Shown in pieces: positions 29,917 through 38,611 of a stretch of DNA of 64,000 bases (the stretch's first letter is position 1; each line of letters opens with the position of its first letter). This DNA comes from CAVQMC01 sp963713505 (GTDB lineage Bacteria > Bacteroidota > Ignavibacteria > Ignavibacteriales > Ignavibacteriaceae), in assembly GCA_963713505.1 (NCBI GenBank), contig CAVQMC010000001.1:186001-250000 (forward strand), in the 5' to 3' direction. The notes beneath the pieces were generated by a model that saw nothing but the letters and a program-made list of their open reading frames with translations, was not told where the DNA came from and made no database searches. Made by a program: the position numbers and the translations under genes.

Positions 29917-30321
29917 TTAATTAGATTTATCTTGTTTCATTTCGTCTTTTCTATACTGCGTCATTCCCCCGGCAACATTTTCAACTTTAAATCCGTCCTT
30001 TAATAACATTTTTGATGCAATTGATGATCTATGACCTGTTCTGCATATAACCGCAATTTTTTTATCTTTATATTTATCTAATTCGCTGACTCTTTTATCC
30101 AATTCCTGCAGTGGAATATTTACAACACCTTTTATATGTCCTAAAGGTCCTGTTAATTCCTGCGGAGTTCTTACATCAAGTATCACCAAATCTTTATTTG
30201 TTTTCATCTGTTCTCTTAACTGTTTAGTGGATATAGTAGGTAAATTTGCATCTTGAGCGTTACATCCGAAATTTACAGCAACAAATAAAAATAATACAAT
30301 CATTATTTTTAATTTATTCAT
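29917..30321 (-). CDS. Rhodanese-domain lipoprotein
   Basis: 134 aa. The N-terminus MNKLKIMIVLFLFVAVNFGC has a lipobox-like end (NFGC at 17-20), so it is probably a lipoprotein on the periplasmic side. One rhodanese domain follows, with active-site loop 'VICRTGHRSS' carrying the catalytic Cys. The loop sequence resembles single-domain rhodaneses that handle sulfane sulfur or thiosulfate. It is the last of a minus-strand series with FmdB- and OsmC-type genes, spaced by 25-60 bases. Confidence 0.85.
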   Translation of the reverse strand: MNKLKIMIVLFLFVAVNFGCNAQDANLPTISTKQLREQMKTNKDLVILDVRTPQELTGPLGHIKGVVNIPLQELDKRVSELDKYKDKKIAVICRTGHRSSIASKMLLKDGFKVENVAGGMTQYRKDEMKQDKSN

Positions 30322-30359
30322 TTGTTCTCCGTCAAATATTTATTTTTATAAACTTTTGC

Positions 30360-30602
30360 TTAATTTAATCCACACAAACCAGAAGCGCAACCGCCGCCGG
30401 AAGGTACATCTGAACTTCCGCTGTTCTGTGATGAAGAATAACTATATGAACCGTCTTTAGCTGAGCTGAAAGTTGAAAATAGTTTTTTGTTATTTTCAGA
30501 TCCGCATTTCGGACAAATTACATCTTCATTGGATAAAGCAGATTTATGAAGATGTTCATATTTTTCTCCACAGTTTTCACATTTATATTCAAAAATAGGC
30601 AT
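30360..30602 (-). CDS. FmdB-type zinc-ribbon protein
   Basis: 80 aa. The N-terminus 'MPIFEYKCENCGEKYEHLHK' and then 'VICPKCGSENNKKLFSTFS' form the CxxC...CxxC zinc ribbon of the FmdB family. A Ser/Gly-rich tail follows ('GSSDVPSGGGCASGLCGLN') with two extra cysteines. FmdB was described as a putative regulator of formamidase; in most bacteria the role is unknown. Confidence 0.87.
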   Translation of the reverse strand: MPIFEYKCENCGEKYEHLHKSALSNEDVICPKCGSENNKKLFSTFSSAKDGSYSYSSSQNSGSSDVPSGGGCASGLCGLN

Positions 30603-30627
30603 TTCATCTCCTTGATTATTTAGAATA

Positions 30628-31065
30628 TTAAGAATTTACACTTACTTCAGGTGTTAATATTATTTTAGTTTTTACAGAGCGGGAAATCAAACAGGCTTTT
30701 TCTGCTTTATCAATAATCCTTAAAGTTTTATCCATGTCTTTTTCATCATTAATTATTACCTGCGGATTAAGTTCTATTTCAGAAATCATAAATTTACCTT
30801 CGACTCTTTCCAGTTTTCCAACCGCTTCACATTCAAATGATTTGAATGATAACTTAGAATTATCCGCAATTGCTAAAAATGTAGTCATTAAACAAGAATT
30901 TACCGATGCAACATATAAATGCTCGGGTGACCAAGTATTGGGTACTCCTTTTTCGAATTCAGGCGGAGTTGCAACTTTAAAAGAAGTTAAATCCGGAGCA
31001 GAAAGTTTTCCTAGTCTTCCTTCTTCCCATTTTACTGTAGTGTTATATAAATGAATATTTTCCAT
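30628..31065 (-). CDS. OsmC/Ohr-family peroxiredoxin-like protein
   Basis: 145 aa, normal for OsmC. Seen: 'HLYVASVNSCLMTTFLAIAD' with the first conserved Cys, and 'KAEKACLISRSVK' with the second; this Cys pair reduces organic hydroperoxides in the family. The N-terminal 'WEEGRLGKLSAPDL' strand is typical. It groups with FmdB and rhodanese genes, which points to redox or sulfur stress (inference). Confidence 0.88.
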   Translation of the reverse strand: MENIHLYNTTVKWEEGRLGKLSAPDLTSFKVATPPEFEKGVPNTWSPEHLYVASVNSCLMTTFLAIADNSKLSFKSFECEAVGKLERVEGKFMISEIELNPQVIINDEKDMDKTLRIIDKAEKACLISRSVKTKIILTPEVSVNS

Positions 31066-31168
31066 AATTATTTCCTGGATTTTTGCTAAATAAATTTGAT
31101 GCTTAAACAGTTAGAAAGGATTCGTAATTTTGAGGATAAGAATTAGATATAGAAGTGATTAACTATTT

Positions 31169-31417
31169 TTAGTCTTTATCGTCAATCTCCAAATCTAAAA
31201 ACGACATTAATCTATCGTGTGCACCTTTTGGAAGATCTTCATTATATTTTTTGTAGAAATCAATTGTTAATTCAACTGTTTTAAAATAATTCTGGCAGCC
31301 TTCGCATTCATCAAGGTGAGCTTTTATAGCACGGCATTTATCAGAGTTTAAATCTTCTCCGAGACTGTCGCAAATATGCCTCATTACTTCTTTACAACTT
31401 ACAGTTTCTTCTTTCAT
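31169..31417 (-). CDS. Soluble zinc-binding anti-sigma factor (zf-HC2 type)
   Basis: 82 aa. Contains 'HLDECEGC', the HxxxCxxC core of zinc-binding anti-sigma domains, with an upstream Cys in 'DKCRAIKAH'. Unlike many anti-sigma factors it has no membrane helix. Its ATG overlaps the stop of the ECF sigma gene (ATGA), so the pair is translationally coupled. A zinc and thiol switch in the cytoplasm is plausible, and the OsmC/rhodanese genes just downstream fit a redox signal (inference). Confidence 0.85.
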   Translation of the reverse strand: MKEETVSCKEVMRHICDSLGEDLNSDKCRAIKAHLDECEGCQNYFKTVELTIDFYKKYNEDLPKGAHDRLMSFLDLEIDDKD

Positions 31418-31974
31418 TTCTTAAAAGCCTCTGTTAATTCGTTTCTTAAAAATGCTCTGGCTCTATGAAGCCTGGATTTTACAGCCGGTACAGAAAGTTC
31501 AGTAGCTTTGGCTGTCTCTTCTGTTGATAATCCTTCAACATCTCTCATTAAAAAAACCATTCTGTATTCTGGAGATAATTTAGTAATTGCGGTATCCAGT
31601 ATATTTTTTAGTTCAATATTTTCAACACTTTTAGAAGGAATTTCCTTCCAATCTGCTATATGGCTGTCATCGAACAAACCGTCTTCATCATCAATTGAAA
31701 CATAGTTTCTATTTTTATTTTTTCTGGCCTGCATTAAGCAATGATTTGCGACTATTCTATAAAGCCAGGTTGAAAGTTTAGATTTTCCATCAAATTGATG
31801 CAGGGATTTTACCATACTTAAAAAAGTTTCCTGCATTATATTTTCAGCTTTTTCTTTATCTCTGCAAATCTTGAAAGAAAAGTTATAAACTGTCTTTTCA
31901 TAACTCTTAATCAAATCGCTTAATGCTCGTTTATCTCCGCTCTGCGCTTTTTCAATTATTTCAGTTTCGCTCAT
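31414..31974 (-). CDS. RNA polymerase ECF-type sigma factor
   Basis: 186 aa with sigma region 2 (about 20-90: 'YEKTVYNFSFKICRDKEKAE', 'KLSTWLYRIVANHCL') and region 4 (about 125-178: 'LSPEYRMVFLMRDVEGLSTE', 'VPAVKSRLHRARAFLR'). The two regions are joined by an acidic linker. It is the first gene of a unit with the zinc anti-sigma protein. Its own promoter should lie in the 343-base divergent region to the right. Confidence 0.92.
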   Translation of the reverse strand: MSETEIIEKAQSGDKRALSDLIKSYEKTVYNFSFKICRDKEKAENIMQETFLSMVKSLHQFDGKSKLSTWLYRIVANHCLMQARKNKNRNYVSIDDEDGLFDDSHIADWKEIPSKSVENIELKNILDTAITKLSPEYRMVFLMRDVEGLSTEETAKATELSVPAVKSRLHRARAFLRNELTEAFKK

Positions 31975-32317
31975 TATGTAAGATGCGTTTAAAATTATAA
32001 GGATTCATTAAAAAGTGAATTGTAAAAATAAACATTATTTACTTATCTTCCATTACACATTTGTTTCAAATAACAATTTATATATAGTTGTATAATTAGA
32101 ATCGTTTAACTCCCTCTCTTAAAGTTTAATTAAATATTTCGATAATTATAATAAATGATTGCCTAAAATTATTAATTTTTTCATAAATTAATAAGATAAA
32201 TCTAATCATCTTAAAAACTTGCAATTAGACAGCCAATATTGTAAATATGGTAAAATTGTTTTATCATTTAAAAGTATAGATTTAATAACATTATAATTTG
32301 CTAAAGTTAATTTTTAT
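31975..32317. other. Divergent intergenic region, 343 bases
   Basis: Very AT-rich. It separates the ECF sigma gene from the kinase-like gene and should contain both promoters. The 14-base string tagatttaataaca at 32277-32290 also occurs at 29027-29040 upstream of the TPR gene. I see no ORF, hairpin or RNA gene. Confidence 0.45.
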
Positions 32318-34120
32318 ATGAAATCTCAAAAACAGAATCTGATATACATTACAAACAACCAGCTATTTAGTGGAATTAGAACTTCGATTGCCAAATTAAA
32401 ATTCAATCATAAAAACTTTCAAGATTTTAAAGAAGGGGAAATAATTTATCAGCCCGGTAATAAAAGTGAATATTTATATTTAATTACCAATGGCGAAGTT
32501 AAAATGAAACAAACCGGCAATCATAGCCGCCCGGTTATAAAAGTTAAAAATGAATTTTTCGGCGAAAAAGAATTGTTGAGTGAAACCCTGCGCACTTCTT
32601 CTGCCGTGGCAAATACAGACTGTACTATTTACAAATTAAAACTTAAAGAAGTAAAAAATTTAATTTCTAAAAACCCTCTCGTAAAACAAAACATTAGTAA
32701 ATCTTTATCTTACGAAATTGACGATGAAGGAAATACTGAATCCAAAGTTGATCTTGATCCTCTTCCAATAGATTTGGATAAAGATACGGTTAAGATCAAA
32801 GATATTCCTGCGCCTAAAAAGAAAGAAGAAAATAAAAATAAAGAAGATGATGAAAACAGCAAAGAAGAGTCTGAAATAATTTTAGATGAAAAAGAGATTG
32901 ATGAAATGCTTAAAGAAGATGATGAAAGAAAAGAAGAAAAGGAAGTTATTTCAGGGATTTCTGAAAACACACTAAAAAAAATAATTGAAGAATTAACTAT
33001 AGTAAATTCGCAGCTAAACTATGAAGATACTTTAAATTCCATAATTGATGGTTATAGAAAAATTTCTGGTGCGGAAAGCGGAATTTTAAATGTATATGTC
33101 GATGAGAATGATACATCAAAGAAAAAAAGTTATTACGGAAGTGATTCACATAGAATCGCTTTAGAAGTTATAGACGATTTAGCAGAAGAAACTCTGGTAA
33201 AAAAGAAAACAATTAATCTTTCCAAACTTGCAAACGATCAAAGATTTAAAATTAAAACCGAAGATAAAAATTTTACAATAAATTCTTATATATCATTTCC
33301 TGTTATAAGCAGCGATGATGAAGTTAATGCAATAGTTCAATTATTCAACAGTCCAAATGGACGATTTCAAAAAATTGATGAAAAACTCTTTTCAATTTTT
33401 ACTTATCATTCTTCAAAAGCTATAGGAGAAATTTGGAAAAAAGAGGAAAAGATAAAGAAAGAAAAATTAGAAACGCTTAAGCAAATTTATAATTTTTTAG
33501 TTCCGGACATTAAATATCCTGTACTTGCAATCAGACACTACGCTTCTTTAATAAAACAAAGAGAAGAAAACGAGGATATCAAGTCAGTTTTAAATATGAT
33601 GATTCTTCAGGCTAATTCTATTTCTGACATTATTGAATCAACCTTTGAATTTACTCAGAATAAATACTCCATTAAAAAAGAATTAACCGGTGCAAATGAA
33701 TTAGTTGAAAATGTTTTGGAATTGCTTTCTGAATATGTGGAATCAAGAAATGTAAAACTGTTTAAAAAATTAGATGGAGATGCGACTATTCAAGTTGACA
33801 AAAAGGAATTTTATCAAGCATGTTTTCAAATTGCAAAAAACTCATGCGATGCAATGCCGAGCGGCGGAAGTCTTTTTGTGACCACAGCTAGAAACGGTGA
33901 AAACATAAAACTTGAATTTAAGGATGAAGGGAAAGGTATAGCAGAAGATGTTAAGCCGAAAATATTCGAACCTTTTTATAGTTACGGCAAAGGAAATGCT
34001 ACAGGGATAGGTTTGGCTATTGCTAAAAAAATAATAAAAGAGCATGAAGGAACTATAGATTTTGAAAGCGCAGAAAACGAAGGGACGAAATTTACAATTT
34101 CACTTCCTATTATTAGTTAA
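32318..34120 (+). CDS. CNBD-GAF-HATPase protein, histidine-kinase-like but without the phospho-acceptor His
   Basis: 600 aa, cytoplasmic. Domains in order: cyclic-nucleotide-binding-like (about 20-130, 'FKEGEIIYQPGNKSEYLYLI'), a highly charged Lys/Glu linker (160-212), GAF (about 225-372), a dimerisation helix pair (about 380-445), and an HATPase_c domain with N box 'NSCDAMPSGG' (508-517), G1 'DEGKG' (536-540), F box 'FEPFYS' and G2 'GNATGIGLA' (559-567). In the H-box the expected His is replaced: the segment reads 'FLVPDIKYPVLAIRHYASL', with Pro396-Asp397 at the acceptor position. ATP binding looks intact, phosphotransfer by the usual route does not. No response regulator gene is adjacent. 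Confidence 0.85.
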   Translation: MKSQKQNLIYITNNQLFSGIRTSIAKLKFNHKNFQDFKEGEIIYQPGNKSEYLYLITNGEVKMKQTGNHSRPVIKVKNEFFGEKELLSETLRTSSAVANTDCTIYKLKLKEVKNLISKNPLVKQNISKSLSYEIDDEGNTESKVDLDPLPIDLDKDTVKIKDIPAPKKKEENKNKEDDENSKEESEIILDEKEIDEMLKEDDERKEEKEVISGISENTLKKIIEELTIVNSQLNYEDTLNSIIDGYRKISGAESGILNVYVDENDTSKKKSYYGSDSHRIALEVIDDLAEETLVKKKTINLSKLANDQRFKIKTEDKNFTINSYISFPVISSDDEVNAIVQLFNSPNGRFQKIDEKLFSIFTYHSSKAIGEIWKKEEKIKKEKLETLKQIYNFLVPDIKYPVLAIRHYASLIKQREENEDIKSVLNMMILQANSISDIIESTFEFTQNKYSIKKELTGANELVENVLELLSEYVESRNVKLFKKLDGDATIQVDKKEFYQACFQIAKNSCDAMPSGGSLFVTTARNGENIKLEFKDEGKGIAEDVKPKIFEPFYSYGKGNATGIGLAIAKKIIKEHEGTIDFESAENEGTKFTISLPIIS

Positions 34121-34171
34121 CAGTTACGATTTCAGGGAAAAAGATCTTATCATTTAGATTTCAATCTTTTA

Positions 34172-35080
34172 ATGCCTTATAATTTAATCACAATTCTTGG
34201 TCCTACCGCAACTGGCAAAACAAAGTTAGCAGTTAAGTTAGCAGATTTCATTAACGGCGAAATCATTTCCGCAGATTCAAGACAGGTCTATAAAAAATTA
34301 GATATCGGCACCGGGAAAGATTATGAAGATTATATCATTAACAATAAAAACATTCCATATCATTTAATTGATATTGTTGAACCTGAAAATGAATATAATT
34401 TATTTGCTTTTCAGAATGATTTTTATAAAGCTTACGATAGAATTAAATCATTGAATAAAACCCCTTTTTTAGTAGGCGGGACAGGGCTTTATTTAAGCTC
34501 AATTATTCAAAATTACGATTTAAAAGAAGCGGAATTTATTAAGGAAGATATTGATAAACTATTAAGTTATGATATTGAAAAATTGAGAACTATTTATTTA
34601 AAACTGAACCCAAACCTGCATAATACAACAGATCTTTTAAAAAAAGAAAGGTTAATAAAAGCCATTTTAATTCTTAAAGAAAAAGGCAAATCCGTTAGGC
34701 CAAAACAAAAAATTACTTCACTTAATATTGGAATCAAAATTTCAAGAGAAGAATTAAAAGAAAATATTTCAAAAAGATTAAAACAGCGTTTAGAAAATAA
34801 TATGATAGATGAAGTAAAAAACTTAATCGATGAAGGATTAACATACGAAAGACTTTTTTCATTAGGTTTGGAATACAAATTTATTGCTCTCCATATAAAA
34901 GGCGAACTTAATTATAATGATATGTATCAAAAATTAAACAGTGCTATTTACGATTTTGCAAAAAGACAAATTAAATGGTTTAGAAAAATGGGGCGAGAAG
35001 GAGTTGAAATAAATTGGATCGAAGGTCCGGATATTGAGAAGAGCAAAGAATTGATCAATAAGAATTATTTTAACAAATAA
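34172..35080 (+). CDS. miaA: tRNA dimethylallyltransferase
   Basis: Adds the isopentenyl group to A37 of UNN-reading tRNAs. Seen: P-loop 'GPTATGKT' (10-17), 'ISADSRQVYKKLDIGTGK', 'YHLIDIVEPENEY', and 'FLVGGTGLYLSSI'; the C-terminal 'FAKRQIKWFRKM' is the tRNA-contact motif. At 302 aa it is normal length. Its stop overlaps the ATG of the next gene (TAATG), so it is coupled to the glycosyltransferase. Confidence 0.95.
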   Translation: MPYNLITILGPTATGKTKLAVKLADFINGEIISADSRQVYKKLDIGTGKDYEDYIINNKNIPYHLIDIVEPENEYNLFAFQNDFYKAYDRIKSLNKTPFLVGGTGLYLSSIIQNYDLKEAEFIKEDIDKLLSYDIEKLRTIYLKLNPNLHNTTDLLKKERLIKAILILKEKGKSVRPKQKITSLNIGIKISREELKENISKRLKQRLENNMIDEVKNLIDEGLTYERLFSLGLEYKFIALHIKGELNYNDMYQKLNSAIYDFAKRQIKWFRKMGREGVEINWIEGPDIEKSKELINKNYFNK

Positions 35081-36407
35081 TGAATCACCTTCCCGAAAAA
35101 GTCGCCAAATATCTTAATAAATATTCTTTTGGAAATTGGAATCTTGCAATTTAATGATTCCTTTAAATATGAAAATATTGTAATTATTCCTGCTATTGGA
35201 GAATTTGATAATTTTATAAAACTTCTAAGTTCTTTATCAAAATGCAATTCAAAATACTTTGATAATACTTTAATATTATTTGTTATAAATAATACACACA
35301 CTTCTTCTGCTGAAGTAAAAAAAGATAATCAAAAAAGCATCGAATTATTTAAGAAATATCATTAACCAAAATCAAGATGAAGAATATAAGGATATAGTTA
35401 ATTCCGGACTAAAAATTAATTTTGTTAATGCAAGTTCAGAAGGAAATGAATTACCCGATAAAGAAGGCGGAGTTGGTTTAGCAAGAAAAATAGGAATGGA
35501 TTTGGCATTAAATTTATACGCTTATAATTCCACTTCAGAAAAATTATTAATTTGTCTGGATGCAGATTGTACTGTTTCCGAAAATTATCTAACTGAAATA
35601 ATCGACAGCTTTAATAAGAATAATTATTCTGCTGCGGTTGTAAAATATGAGCATCCATTAAATGAAAATGATAAAAACATATATGCCATCATTTGTTATG
35701 AAATCTTTCTAAGATATTATGTTTTGGGTTTAATTTATGCAGAATCGCCTTACGCAATTCATACTGTTGGTTCAACAATGATTTGCGATTTTGAAAGTTA
35801 CATTAAAATCGAAGGAATGAATAAAAAGAGAGCTGCAGAAGATTTTTATTTTTTAGAAAAGTTAGCTAAGCATTATGAAATCCATAATATCAAAACGACA
35901 ACCGTTTACCCATCTTCCAGAAGTTCATGGCGCGTTCCTTTTGGAACCGGACAAAGAGTCGGAAGATTTTTAACAGGGTCACAAAATGAATATTTACTTT
36001 ATGATCCGGCTTCCTTCACAGTTCTTAAAAAATGGTTAAATTTATTAAGTAATAATCAAAATATTTCTTTGGAATCATTATTAATAAATGCACAAGGAAT
36101 TAATTCAGAACTATATAATTTTTTGATCAATCAGAATTTTCAAAAAAGCTGGGAGAACATTTTAAATCATACAAAGAACGATGGACAATTAATCTTACAG
36201 AAGAAAAGATGGTTTGATGGTTTTAGAACTTTAAAATTAATTCATCATTTAAGAGATACGGTATTTCCATTAATAAATATGTTTGATGCTTTGGATAAAA
36301 TGTTACAAAATTTTGATAATATAGTTTTACCTAAAAGAATGAATGGTAATATTCCGGATTTGCAAATTCAAAAAGAATATCTTAGAATTCTAAGAGAACT
36401 AACTTAA
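35080..36407 (+). CDS. Family 2 glycosyltransferase-like protein (two frame breaks)
   Basis: About 441 aa after repair. ATG at 35080 overlaps the miaA stop; the reading frame moves by one base at about 35135-35150 and again at 35358-35363. Pieces in order: 'MNHLPEKVAKYLNKYSFGNW', 'FKYENIVIIPAIGEFDNFIK', then 'GVGLARKIGMDLALNLYAY', 'LLICLDADCTVSENYL' with a metal-binding Asp-X-Asp, and 'IEGMNKKRAAEDFYFLEKL' with the acidic motif of GT2 enzymes. The C-terminal 150 residues are an all-helical extension. The sugar and acceptor are unknown. Each fragment is conserved-looking, so this is likely one intact gene with two surplus bases. Confidence 0.75.
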
Positions 36408-36419
36408 TATTATTTTATA

Positions 36420-37922
36420 ATGATTGTAAAAACTTCACCCGACGAAATTCAAAATTATCTTGTAGATGCTTCAAATTATCAAGGGAATTGTGAAGCAGTT
36501 TATATTCCGGATTCTACACAAGAAATATCGGAACTTCTTGAGGGAGCAAATAAAGAGAAAACCAATGTAACTATTTCAGGCAACGGGACAGGGCTAACAG
36601 GCGCAAGAGTTCCGGAGGGCGGAATTGTAATTTCTACTGAAAAACTCAATAATATCCTTGAAATTAATAAGGATAAAAAGTATGCAATAGTGCAGCCCGG
36701 AGTTTTATTATCTGAATTTCAAAAAAATATTAAAAAATATGACTTACTTTATCCGCCCGATCCTACCGAAAAAAATTGCTTTATCGGCGGAACTGTTTCA
36801 ACAAATGCCTCCGGCGAAAAAACATTTAAATACGGTCCGACTAGAAATTATGTACTGGAATTAGAAGTAATTCTTCCAAACGGAGAATTTCTGGATTTGC
36901 AAAGAGGAAATCAAAAAGCAAACGGGAATAAACTTACTTTAACAACTAGAAACGGAAATAGTTTTAATCTTGATATTCCGAACTTGACAAAAACCGAAAT
37001 TAAAAATGCTTCGGGCTATTACTGTCATGAAAATATGGATGCTATTGATCTGTTTGTAGGTTCGGAAGGAACTCTTGGTGTAATAACAAAAATAAAATTA
37101 AAACTCGTTCCTCTTCCTGAAAAGATAATATCATGCGTTGTCTTTTTTGAAGATGAACAATTCGGATTAAATTATATAAGGAATGCAAGAGAATTATCAT
37201 ATCAAAATAGAAAAAATAAAGCTGCTGAATTAGATGCTCTTGCACTTGAATTTTTTGATCAGCAGGCATTAAACTTTTTAAAAGAATTTTATAAGCAAAT
37301 ACCAAATACTGCAAAAGCTGCTGTTTGGTTTGAACAGGAAGTTACTTCAGAGAATGAAGAATCAATTTTTGAAAAATGGATTGAACTGATCAATAAACAT
37401 AATGGAAGCGAAGAAAACGCCTGGTTTGCATTTAATGAAAATGACAAGAAAAAAATGGAAGAGTTTAGACATGCTATCTCAGAAAAAGTAAACGATTATA
37501 TATCTAAAAATAATTTTAGAAAACTCGGAACGGACGTTGCTGTTCCCGATGACAAGTTTGAAATCCTATACAATTATTCAAAAGATTTAGTAATTAAATC
37601 CGATATGGATTTTGTTACTTACGGACATTTCGGAAATTCACATATGCATTTAAATATGCTTCCTAAAAACGATAGTGAATTTAACTTAGGTAAAAATATT
37701 TATAACAATATTTGTGCAAAAGCAGTTGAACTGAACGGAACTGTTTCCGCCGAACATGGAATAGGAAAAATTAAAACCGGATATTTATTAATGATGTATG
37801 GTAAAGAAAATATTAAAAAGATGATTGATATTAAAAAGGCCCTTGATCCGAATTGGATACTTGGTAGAGGGAATTTATTTAGTGAAGATTTATTAAAAGA
37901 ACTAAATATTATTAGTCTTTAG
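36420..37922 (+). CDS. FAD-linked oxidase (GlcD/D-lactate dehydrogenase type)
   Basis: 500 aa. Seen: an FAD-binding PCMH domain (about 25-200) with 'SGNGTGLTGARVPEGGIVI', 'LLYPPDPTEKNCFIGGTVST' and 'VGSEGTLGVITKIKLKLVP', then a FAD-oxidase C domain with 'YGHFGNSHMHLNML' and 'GTVSAEHGIGKIKTGYL'. This is the architecture of glycolate oxidase GlcD and D-lactate/2-hydroxyacid dehydrogenases. No GlcE/GlcF or iron-sulfur domain is attached, so the electron acceptor is unknown. Its last 21 bases overlap the end of the convergent YgjP gene. Confidence 0.88.
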   Translation: MIVKTSPDEIQNYLVDASNYQGNCEAVYIPDSTQEISELLEGANKEKTNVTISGNGTGLTGARVPEGGIVISTEKLNNILEINKDKKYAIVQPGVLLSEFQKNIKKYDLLYPPDPTEKNCFIGGTVSTNASGEKTFKYGPTRNYVLELEVILPNGEFLDLQRGNQKANGNKLTLTTRNGNSFNLDIPNLTKTEIKNASGYYCHENMDAIDLFVGSEGTLGVITKIKLKLVPLPEKIISCVVFFEDEQFGLNYIRNARELSYQNRKNKAAELDALALEFFDQQALNFLKEFYKQIPNTAKAAVWFEQEVTSENEESIFEKWIELINKHNGSEENAWFAFNENDKKKMEEFRHAISEKVNDYISKNNFRKLGTDVAVPDDKFEILYNYSKDLVIKSDMDFVTYGHFGNSHMHLNMLPKNDSEFNLGKNIYNNICAKAVELNGTVSAEHGIGKIKTGYLLMMYGKENIKKMIDIKKALDPNWILGRGNLFSEDLLKELNIISL

Positions 37923-38603
37923 TTCTTTCCTCAGAAGTTTATAATTAGGAATTATCTTACCGACATGATCCCAAAATTTTTTAGAATGGTTCATTTCAAT
38001 TAAATGACAAAGTTCATGTATAATTACATACTCAATAACTTCTTTCCGGTACATCATCAATTTGTAGTTAAAAGAAAGGTTCCTATTTGAAGAACAGCTT
38101 CCCCATCTTGTTTTTTGTCCGCGGATAAAAATTTTGTTAATCTTAAAATTATATTTTCCCGCAAGACTATTTACCAATTCCGGCAAATAATTTCTTGCAT
38201 GATTTTTTAACCATTCTTCATAAATTTTTTTTAGCTGTTCCTTTGTATTATATGGTGAGATAATTTTTAATTCATCACCTTTAAATGAAACCTTATGTTT
38301 TTTAATGAAAAAATCGAATGACTGATTAATATTTATCTCTTTTCCAAAGACATAATATTTTTCTTCTTGTTGATTGGATGTTTTGAGATGCTTCCTAATC
38401 CAATTTGATTTTTCTCTGATGAATTTTTCAGCTTCAAGAATAGTTATTCTTCGTGGCAAAACAACTTCAAGCTGATTATCATTATTAATCTGCAGCCGTA
38501 AATACTTTGCTTTTCTGCTGTATCTTAACTTATAAGCAAAATCTTCCTGCTGTATTTTTATAGAACGGTAAAACGGTGCCGTAGATTTTTTCAATAAAAT
38601 CAA
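37902..38603 (-). CDS. YgjP-type zinc metallopeptidase (DUF45/M48-like)
   Basis: 233 aa. Seen: 'RSRKAKYLRLQI'-like N-terminal segment ('SRKAKYLRLQINNDNQLEVV'), 'RGQKTRWGSCSSNRNLSFNY' (family signature), and the zinc site 'HELCHLIEMNHSKKFW' (His196, Glu197, His200, His206). The family is predicted to be cytoplasmic metallopeptidases of unknown substrate. It lies immediately downstream of cysS on the same strand and ends within the last codons of the convergent FAD oxidase. Confidence 0.9.
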   Translation of the reverse strand: MILLKKSTAPFYRSIKIQQEDFAYKLRYSRKAKYLRLQINNDNQLEVVLPRRITILEAEKFIREKSNWIRKHLKTSNQQEEKYYVFGKEININQSFDFFIKKHKVSFKGDELKIISPYNTKEQLKKIYEEWLKNHARNYLPELVNSLAGKYNFKINKIFIRGQKTRWGSCSSNRNLSFNYKLMMYRKEVIEYVIIHELCHLIEMNHSKKFWDHVGKIIPNYKLLRKELKTNNI

Positions 38604-38611
38604 AAATTGTC

